Assembly (NCBI GenBank): GCA_035512595.1 | Contig: DATKDU010000287.1 | Coordinates: 1-11,454 of the forward strand | Length of the DNA stretch: 11,454 nucleotides | Direction of reading: 5' to 3' | From: DATKDU01 sp035512595 | GTDB lineage: Bacteria > Planctomycetota > Planctomycetia > Pirellulales > Pirellulaceae | In this document: piece after piece, positions 6,918-11,454 of the stretch | Layout: every line of letters begins with the position of its first letter | Position numbering within the stretch: the stretch's first letter is position 1 | The notes under the pieces: generated by a model | Databases searched by the model: none | The model's input: the letters and a program-made list of their open reading frames with translations, nothing else | What the model was told of the DNA's origin: nothing | Position numbers and translations under genes: made by a program

Positions 6918-7271
6918 TGACGTACTCCTGGCGCAAAATTGGCAGTTGTACAACCGCGATGTCTCGTTCTGATACTGAATCGGCTTGGGACGGGGGATGC
7001 CCACAGGTTGCACCAGAGCGGAATAAACGGCCTGGAACCACCCGAAAGAAGGGGTGCGGCCCTATTTTCCATCAAATGGGTTGACGATCGACGGACGCGG
7101 CCGACGCTGAATCCCACCACGAGATGCCATTCGTAACATGTTAATTACCAACGAGTTGCGTCATTTAGTCCGATTGAAAACGCTGCCGATGGTAACGCCG
7201 GGGCGCGAACCTGCTACCCCTCTTGGGGGACCAAGTTCATGGGAATGGTAAACTTGAAAAAGTAGGCAGAA

Positions 7272-7294
7272 TTGACATTGGCACGCGGGGTGCG
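7272..7294 (+). promoter_or_regulatory. Candidate promoter of the sigma-factor gene (sigma-54-like, overlapping a -35-like box)
   Basis: TGGCACG-CGGG-GTGCG (7279-7294) matches 10 of 12 fixed positions of the sigma-54 consensus with correct GG-to-GC spacing. A perfect TTGACA (7272-7277) overlaps its upstream side, but the best sequence 17 bases on (GACTAA) is a poor -10 box. Either reading puts the transcript start near 7305, with a leader of about 215 bases before the ATG at 7522. Another 10-of-12 sigma-54-like match lies inside a coding region (9676-9691), showing how easily such hits arise. Confidence 0.3.
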
Positions 7295-7362
7295 GACTAA
7301 GTGTCTCGTAGCCATTTAGCCAATCGACGAGGAAATGCGGCGAATACACACCTGGGGAGAAC

Positions 7363-7412
7363 CAGCCGCAGCAAGTTGCCGTAAAAACAACACGCAGCGG
7401 CACTTGCGGCTG
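7363..7412 (+). other. Imperfect hairpin in the sigma-factor leader
   Basis: The left arm (7363-7381) and right arm CGGCACTTGCGGCTG (7398-7412) pair in three blocks: CAGCCGC with GCGGCTG (7 bp), AAGT with ACTT (4 bp) and GCCG with CGGC (4 bp), with left-side bulges AGC and T and an A-rich 16-base loop. It lies about 110 bases before the start at 7522 and has no T-run after it, so it is more likely a leader structure than a terminator. No riboswitch class is recognised. Confidence 0.5.
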
Positions 7413-7521
7413 CAATCCGGGGTATTCCAAGATGGGATCCCTTTCACGGACTGAGGTACGGGTCGGGCGATCGGAATCGCATGGAACACCGACCGGTGCA
7501 AAGCAAGAGAAGAGCGCAACG

Positions 7522-9192
7522 ATGCACACAACTTATACCAACTCCGTCATCAAGCAGCTTTGCGACCAGCAGGTCCGCTTTGCGCCGCGCGAGAAGAAGC
7601 TCGAGCAGGCCAATCGGGCCGAGCGTCTGCTCGCCGAGCTCGATAAGGGGCGCGACTACTCCTACGAGTACTTGTGCTATCGAATCACCGACTATCGTCC
7701 CGACGCTTCGCCCAAGGTGACGATGAGCGGCCAGGACGCGATCCACGACCTGCGACTGTTTGTCGAGGACGTGTGGGACGCGGCCGACGTGCGCGTCGAG
7801 GACGTCGGCGAGCCGGTCCACACCGTGGACGATCTCAGCAAGATGTTCAATGTCTCGACCAAAACCATCTCGCGGTGGCGCGAGCAGGGGCTGGTCAGCC
7901 GCCGGTTCATCTTTGACGGCCGCCGCAAGCGAGTCGGTTTCCTCCGCAGCAGCGTCGAGCGTTTTGTCTCCCAGAATCGCGAGCGCGTCGAGCGCGGCGA
8001 GCGTTTCCGCCTGCTGACCGAGGAGGAGCGCCGCGAGATCGTCGATCGCGCTCGCCGGATGGCGGTCGCCGGCGGCTGCCCGAGCGAAGTGGCCCGCCGT
8101 ATCGCCAAGCACCTCAACCGCAGCGTGGAGACGGTCCGCTACACCCTCAAGCAGTTCGACCGCAGCCATCCCGATCAGGCGGTCTTCCCGGAGCAGATGG
8201 GCGTGCTCAACGAGGAAGTCCGCCGCAAGATTTACCAGCAGTCGCGCCGCGGCGAGTCGGTGGACGTGCTCGCCAAGCGCTACTGCCGCACGCGGACGAC
8301 TATTTACCGCATCATCAACGAGATGCGGGCCAAGCGGATTCTGGAACTGCCGCTGGATTACATTCCGCATCCTAGCTTCACCAAGGCGGGGATCGAAAAG
8401 ACGATCCTCACACCGCTGCCGGATGCCGAGAGCTTGCAGGCCCGCAAGGCCCGCGTGCCGGCGGGACTCCCGCCGTACCTGGCGTCGCTGTATGAAGTGC
8501 CGCTCTTGACGCGGGAGCAGGAATACCACCTGTTCCGCAAGTTCAACTTCCTGAAGCACAAGGCCACCGAGCTCCGCAAGAATCTCGATCCCGCGCGGGC
8601 CCGCGCCAGCGCGATGGACGAGATCGAGCGGCTGTACGAAGAGGCGGTCAAGATCAAGAACCAGATCGTCCAGGCCAACCTGCGGCTGGTCGTCTCGATC
8701 GCCAAGCGGCATATCACCGGCACCGAGGACTTCTTCGGGCTGGTGAGCGACGGGAACATGTCGCTGATCCGGGCGGCGGAGAAGTTCGACTTCTCCCGCG
8801 GCAACAAGTTCAGCACGTACGCGAGCTGGGCGATCATGAAGAACTTTGCCCGGACGATTCCGGAGGAGTACAAGCACCGGGACCGGTTCCGCGTGACGCC
8901 GGACGAGCTGTTTACCGCCCACGAGGACACCCGCAGCGGGGAGACGGGACAGGAAACGGCCCAGAACCAGCGGGAGACGCAGGTCGAGCGAATCCTGTCG
9001 CGGCTGGACGAGCGGGAGCAGCAGATCATCATCAGCCGCTACGGCCTGGACCACAGCCAGGAGCCGCAGACCCTGAAGGAGGTCGGCCGCGACATGGGGG
9101 TCACGAAGGAGCGGATCCGCCAGATCGAGGCCCGGGCGATGAACAAGCTGCGACAGGCGGCCCAGGAAGAGCACATCGAGCTGCCGGATTAA
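7522..9192 (+). CDS. Sigma-70-family RNA polymerase sigma factor with three N-terminal HTH domains
   Basis: A 556-residue cytosolic sigma factor that directs RNA polymerase to a promoter set. N-terminal half: a MerR/excisionase-like HTH (about 99-150, DLSKMFNVSTKTISRWREQG then a wing and a second helix); a second HTH (about 185-212, SEVARRIAKHLNRSVETVRY); a third (about 242-270, VDVLAKRYCRTRTTIYRIIN). C-terminal half: region 1.2 (about 318-347, LYEVPLLTREQE); region 2 (about 375-444, with AAEKFDFSRGNKFSTYASWA, the core-binding and -10 part); a linker of about 40 residues with no clear region 3; region 4 (about 486-548, ending in VTKERIRQIEARAMNKLR, the -35 reader). The second Trp of the usual TWWI is Ala. 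The start at 7522 is preferred over an in-frame ATG at 7432, whose extra 30 residues look non-coding; both lack a strong ribosome binding site, with only a purine stretch before 7522. It is a single gene ended by the hairpin at 9217-9288. Confidence 0.92.
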   Translation: MHTTYTNSVIKQLCDQQVRFAPREKKLEQANRAERLLAELDKGRDYSYEYLCYRITDYRPDASPKVTMSGQDAIHDLRLFVEDVWDAADVRVEDVGEPVHTVDDLSKMFNVSTKTISRWREQGLVSRRFIFDGRRKRVGFLRSSVERFVSQNRERVERGERFRLLTEEERREIVDRARRMAVAGGCPSEVARRIAKHLNRSVETVRYTLKQFDRSHPDQAVFPEQMGVLNEEVRRKIYQQSRRGESVDVLAKRYCRTRTTIYRIINEMRAKRILELPLDYIPHPSFTKAGIEKTILTPLPDAESLQARKARVPAGLPPYLASLYEVPLLTREQEYHLFRKFNFLKHKATELRKNLDPARARASAMDEIERLYEEAVKIKNQIVQANLRLVVSIAKRHITGTEDFFGLVSDGNMSLIRAAEKFDFSRGNKFSTYASWAIMKNFARTIPEEYKHRDRFRVTPDELFTAHEDTRSGETGQETAQNQRETQVERILSRLDEREQQIIISRYGLDHSQEPQTLKEVGRDMGVTKERIRQIEARAMNKLRQAAQEEHIELPD

Positions 9193-9216
9193 CCCACATC
9201 ACGACCCACAGGTCTA

Positions 9217-9290
9217 AAAACCGCGGATGACGCGGATGTACGCGGATTGGAAGTTCCAATCCGCGGCATTCGCTGATCCCGCGGTTTTCT
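9217..9290 (+). terminator. Long hairpin terminator built from a CGCGGAT repeat
   Basis: Just after the sigma-factor stop (9190-9192), AAAACCGCGG (9217-9226) pairs with CCGCGGTTTT (9279-9288), and inside lies a perfect 12-bp inverted repeat CGCGGATTGGAA / TTCCAATCCGCG (9241-9265) around a single central base. The parts between also pair imperfectly, so the whole is one hairpin of about 72 bases. TTTTCTTTTT (9285-9294) follows, as in an intrinsic terminator. The left half holds three copies of CGCGGAT, at 9222, 9231 and 9241. Confidence 0.8.
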
Positions 9291-9309
9291 TTTTGCCTTA
9301 AAGCGAAAA

Positions 9310-9338
9310 TTGACTTTTGCCCCGTGCTGGCCTACAAC
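9310..9338 (+). promoter_or_regulatory. Candidate sigma-70 promoter for the paralogue operon
   Basis: TTGACT (9310-9315, 5 of 6 to the -35 consensus) is followed at exactly 17 bases by TACAAC (9333-9338, 4 of 6 to the -10). Transcription would start near 9345, leaving a leader of about 115 bases before the ATG at 9462. Its position between the sigma-factor terminator and the operon is right. It overlaps a 9-bp inverted repeat (9316-9358). Confidence 0.5.
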
Positions 9339-9358
9339 AAACCTCAGGTCGGGGCAAA
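9316..9358. promoter_or_regulatory. Inverted repeat around the candidate promoter
   Basis: TTTGCCCCG (9316-9324) and CGGGGCAAA (9350-9358) are perfect reverse complements with 25 bases between, enclosing the candidate -10 box. It could be an operator bound by a dimer, or a second weak terminator stem since TCTTTTG follows. The sequence alone does not decide. Confidence 0.45.
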
Positions 9359-9461
9359 TCTTTTGTCGTGGGATTTTGCCCGCACCTGCCGCCAGGTTCA
9401 CTGGCGAGCTTGGGCCATGGACCGGCATCCTCTCAACCTTTCCCCGTGGAGGCGATTGGTC

Positions 9462-10181
9462 ATGCGCAATGCATTTTGGGCGGTGATCGCATTCTGCCTT
9501 CTCAGCGGATCACCTTTCATGGTCGCCATCGCGGCGGAAGAGACGGCCACGCCCCCAGGCGCTACGGCGGCTGCGCCTGCCGCTGACGATCGCGCGGTGG
9601 CGGAAATCATGTCTCGCTGGAAGAAGGAGATATCGCCCCAGCAGCGGAAGTTCCTCGTCAGCGAGCTTGAGGCCATTGGCACGCGGCGGGCATTCTTCGA
9701 GATGGTGAAAATCGCCTGCGAGGACGCCAGCCCCGACGTTCGCAGCCAGGCGGCACGCTGGATCGCGAAGCAAGACAATCGCGAGGAGGCGATTCCGCAG
9801 TTTGTGAAGTATTTGAACAACAAGAAGTTCTTCCACAACGCGCTTAGGTCGTTGGGCTACACCGAAATCGCGAAAGAGGCGACGCGCAAAGACCCGGAAT
9901 TGGTTGCGGCGCTGATCGACAATCTGATCACAGTGATTCCCCGTCGGTCGTGGACCTACGTCTATTCCTGGGAGGTGCAACAGATGAGGCTGGGGTCGGC
10001 GACGAGCACTTGGGGGCACAGTGAAGTCAATCGGGTTCCTATCGTCAAATACGACCATCTGCCGAACGAGGACACGCGGACGCTTCTTTATCAGTACACG
10101 TCCCAGGACTACGAGTACGATCAAAGGGCTTGGCGCAAGAACGTGCTGGCGCCGCTTCGAAAGGGAGATTGGCAGCGATGA
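9462..10181 (+). CDS. Exported HEAT-like paralogue A (239 aa)
   Basis: A 239-residue exported protein of unknown function. Signal peptide about 1-25 (core AFWAVIAFCLLSG, ending AIAA), an Ala/Pro/Thr linker to about 43, then an all-helical core (about 45-160) whose pattern SPDVRSQAARWIAKQDNREEAIPQFV is HEAT-like, a segment of about 47 residues (161-207) with no match in its neighbour, and a short end block LLYQYTSQDYEYDQ then WRKNVLAPLRK. There are no catalytic residues I can name, so a binding or scaffold role is more likely than an enzyme. The ATG at 9462 has GGAGG nine bases upstream and opens on the signal peptide; longer in-frame starts (9324) do not. Its stop overlaps the start of paralogue B (ATGA), so the two are probably translated in step. 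It may be the first gene of the operon with the promoter at 9310-9338. Confidence 0.85.
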   Translation: MRNAFWAVIAFCLLSGSPFMVAIAAEETATPPGATAAAPAADDRAVAEIMSRWKKEISPQQRKFLVSELEAIGTRRAFFEMVKIACEDASPDVRSQAARWIAKQDNREEAIPQFVKYLNNKKFFHNALRSLGYTEIAKEATRKDPELVAALIDNLITVIPRRSWTYVYSWEVQQMRLGSATSTWGHSEVNRVPIVKYDHLPNEDTRTLLYQYTSQDYEYDQRAWRKNVLAPLRKGDWQR

Positions 10182-10897
10182 TCAAACGACAAACTCAATT
10201 CGAGTGGATTCAGCGCTGGGCTGTTGCGATGTTGTTTTGCATCCCAGGCGCGATGCGGGCCGAAGAAGGCGTCAAAGAACCAGATCGAACGGCTCCGACT
10301 AGTGATAAGGCCGTTGCCGAAATCATGTCTCGCTGGAAGAAGGAGATATCGCCGCAACAGCGGAAATTCCTCGTCAGCGAGCTGGAGGCCATTGGGACCC
10401 GACGGGCATTCTTCGAGATGGTGAGGATTGCGTGTGAAGACGCCAGTCCCGACGTCCGCGCTCAGGCGGCCCGCTGGATCGCGAAACAAGACAATCGGGA
10501 GGAGGCGATTCCGCAATTCGTCAAGTACCTCAAGAACAAGAAATTCTTCCGCAATGCGCTCACATCGCTGGGCTACACGGAAATTGCCAGAAAGGCATCA
10601 CGGCAAGACCCGGAACTCGTCGCGGCGCTGATTGACAATTTGGTTACCGTAACGCCTGTCATTAAGCGAGTCCGCGGCTTCTACGACAGTGGGAACGTTT
10701 ACGGTCCCGACTGGGGACGGGTCCGGAGGTCATGGGGTGATCGTGATCTATTTGTAACGGAGTATGTGAAAACGCATTGTCCAGAGGCCAAGCAACTGCT
10801 GTATCAGTACACTGCTCAAGACCTTGGATATGACCAAAACTTCTGGCGTAAGTCAGTGCTCACACCCCTCAGGAAGCAAAGAAAGGAGGAACAGTAG
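10178..10897 (+). CDS. Exported HEAT-like paralogue B (239 aa)
   Basis: The tandem copy of the gene before it, also exactly 239 residues. The N-terminal export signal is less regular (WIQRWAVAMLFCIPGAMRA, cleavage near 28) and differs from A. Residues 45-160 align with A without gaps, about 105 of 116 identical, beginning with a shared AVAEIMSRWKKEISPQQRKF. Residues 161-206 (rich in Arg, Gly, Asp and aromatics) do not align with A; the end block LLYQYTAQD, then YDQ and WRKSVLTPLRK, aligns again. The start ATG overlaps the stop of A by four bases, and GGGAG lies ten bases before it. The next gene begins 52 bases after its stop. Function unknown; the recent duplication and the change confined to one segment are the main clues. 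Confidence 0.85.
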   Translation: MIKRQTQFEWIQRWAVAMLFCIPGAMRAEEGVKEPDRTAPTSDKAVAEIMSRWKKEISPQQRKFLVSELEAIGTRRAFFEMVRIACEDASPDVRAQAARWIAKQDNREEAIPQFVKYLKNKKFFRNALTSLGYTEIARKASRQDPELVAALIDNLVTVTPVIKRVRGFYDSGNVYGPDWGRVRRSWGDRDLFVTEYVKTHCPEAKQLLYQYTAQDLGYDQNFWRKSVLTPLRKQRKEEQ

Positions 10898-10949
10898 GTC
10901 TTCGCACGTTCGGCAAACTCTCACCACGAGCAAAGAGGAGGACACTCAA

Positions 10950-11454
10950 ATGTTCCGATTGCGAGGCGTTTGTTTTTTCGTTGGATGCGCAGCTCTGGTT
11001 TGTCTTGCAGAAGGGGCCGCACTTGCTCAGATACCGTATCGTTTTTGGCGCACCAGCAATACCCTTCAGGCTAGGTCCATCGTCGTGGTTACGGCAAACG
11101 GGGACAACAATTCACAAACCTTCGATCCCGGTCCGACGACGTCAGGTTTTATCGCAACGCTTGCCGAGGCTAGCGTTGATGAACCTGCCTTTGGCGGCGA
11201 AGGGGGCGGAGGCGGTGATTCCGGCTTTCAGGCCCCGTTTGTCCTCGATGGCCTTGATGGCCGAGACGGCATACCCATTCCCGGCCACGACGGCCTCCCC
11301 GGCGATCAATACTCCGGCAAAGGGGGCCAGCCCGGCGATGACGGTGAAGCGACCGCCAGCGGCACCGCCCTCTGCATCGACGAGACCAACCCCGACCTCG
11401 ACGTGGCCCTCTCCTACTCCTGGATTCACAACCAGTGGGGGGACATCGCCCTCC
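10950..11454 (+). CDS. Exported glycine-rich, collagen-like protein (3' end outside window)
   Basis: An open frame of 168 codons runs to the window edge without a stop. The ATG at 10950 has a strong ribosome binding site, AGAGGAGG (10934-10941), eight bases upstream. The protein opens with a signal peptide (MFRLRGVCFFVGCAALVCLA, cleavage probably after ALAQ near 27). Residues about 28-80 form an ordinary, probably beta-rich part. A poly-Gly run (FGGEGGGGGDSG, about 81-92) leads to a stretch of about ten collagen-like G-x-y triplets with two short breaks (about 100-133: GLD, GRD, GIP, then GHD, GLP, GDQ, then GKG, GQP, GDD, GEA). The rest seen is Asp-rich with Trp. It is likely an extracellular structural or adhesive protein, as inferred from composition; no named family is recognised. 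It follows paralogue B by 52 bases on the same strand, so it is probably in that operon. Confidence 0.8.
   Translation, partial: MFRLRGVCFFVGCAALVCLAEGAALAQIPYRFWRTSNTLQARSIVVVTANGDNNSQTFDPGPTTSGFIATLAEASVDEPAFGGEGGGGGDSGFQAPFVLDGLDGRDGIPIPGHDGLPGDQYSGKGGQPGDDGEATASGTALCIDETNPDLDVALSYSWIHNQWGDIAL

Larger units (their letters stand above)
6918..7521. other. 604-bp divergent intergenic region with structured leader
   Basis: No convincing gene: the open frames (for example minus 7529-7161) have odd composition and no ribosome binding site. It carries promoters for the exported-protein gene (minus) and the sigma-factor gene (plus). Structures seen are two perfect 10-bp palindromes (GTTGTACAAC, 6945-6954, and TAACATGTTA, 7134-7143; about the number expected by chance), a hairpin CTTGG-GGGA-CCAAG (7222-7235), a sigma-54-like element overlapping a TTGACA box (7272-7294), and a long imperfect hairpin (7363-7412). 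The 7130-7150 stretch is unusually AT-rich for this DNA. I find no clear promoter for the minus-strand gene. Confidence 0.5.

Noticed and set aside
6945..7143. Two perfect 10-bp palindromes (6945-6954 and 7134-7143) as operators
   Set aside because: About one such palindrome is expected by chance in 600-1000 bases, and they differ from each other in sequence.
7196..7260. A possible tRNA or other structured RNA gene suggested by short GC hairpins
   Set aside because: No cloverleaf, no T-loop GTTCGA sequence at the right distance and no acceptor stem could be drawn.
7161..7529. A 122-codon minus-strand open frame in the divergent gap
   Set aside because: Unusual composition rich in Cys, Pro and Phe, overlaps the sigma-factor leader and start, and has no ribosome binding site or homologous pattern I can see.
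7444..9174. A 576-codon open frame on the minus strand, opposite the sigma-factor gene
   Set aside because: It is the mirror of a well-supported gene in GC-rich DNA. Its protein is Leu/Val/Asp/Arg/Ala-rich with no recognisable domain, and it has no matching promoter or ribosome binding site.
9676..9691. A third sigma-54-like match (TGGCACG-CGGC-GGGCA), plus strand
   Set aside because: It lies inside paralogue A and encodes conserved residues, and the matching stretch of paralogue B does not keep it. It is kept only as a caution on the other two matches.

Overview
The window reads like a chromosomal stretch of a planctomycete (probably Pirellulales-like). The clues are GC-rich coding DNA, many exported proteins of unknown function, loosely packed genes with long gaps, and a large sigma-70-family factor carrying extra N-terminal helix-turn-helix domains. 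This placement is inference from gene style; there is no rRNA or other phylogenetic marker here. I see no tRNA, rRNA, CRISPR array, insertion sequence or phage gene.

Layout. (1) 1-2106, minus strand: a lipoprotein with a transglutaminase-like catalytic domain, followed 10 bases later by a GNAT (RimJ/RimL-type) acetyltransferase cut by the window edge. (2) 2107-2634: a gap with one strong hairpin. (3) 2635-3327, plus strand: a conserved-looking cytosolic protein I do not recognise. (4) 3353-3406: a terminator shared by convergent genes. (5) 5095-3446, minus strand: a probable three-gene operon encoding an exported two-PDZ protein with a coiled-coil tail, a small exported tyrosine-rich protein and a 56-residue DUF1328 membrane protein, preceded by a sigma-54-like site and a tandem 10-bp repeat. 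(6) 5445-6917, minus strand: a large exported protein of unknown function. (7) 6918-7521: a 604-bp divergent gap with a second sigma-54-like site and a structured leader. (8) 7522-9192, plus strand: the sigma factor with N-terminal HTH domains, closed by a long hairpin built from a CGCGGAT repeat. (9) 9462-11454, plus strand: a probable operon of two tandem 239-residue exported paralogues with HEAT-like cores, then an exported glycine-rich, collagen-like protein that runs off the window.

How the genes may work together. The PDZ, Tyr-rich and DUF1328 cluster looks like an envelope or envelope-stress unit. The paralogue pair plus collagen-like protein looks like a surface or extracellular module and is the best candidate for an undescribed system: the two paralogues share about 105 of 116 residues in one central block, yet differ almost completely in the segment just after it. 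The sigma factor is the only clear regulator; nothing in the sequence proves that it controls its neighbours.
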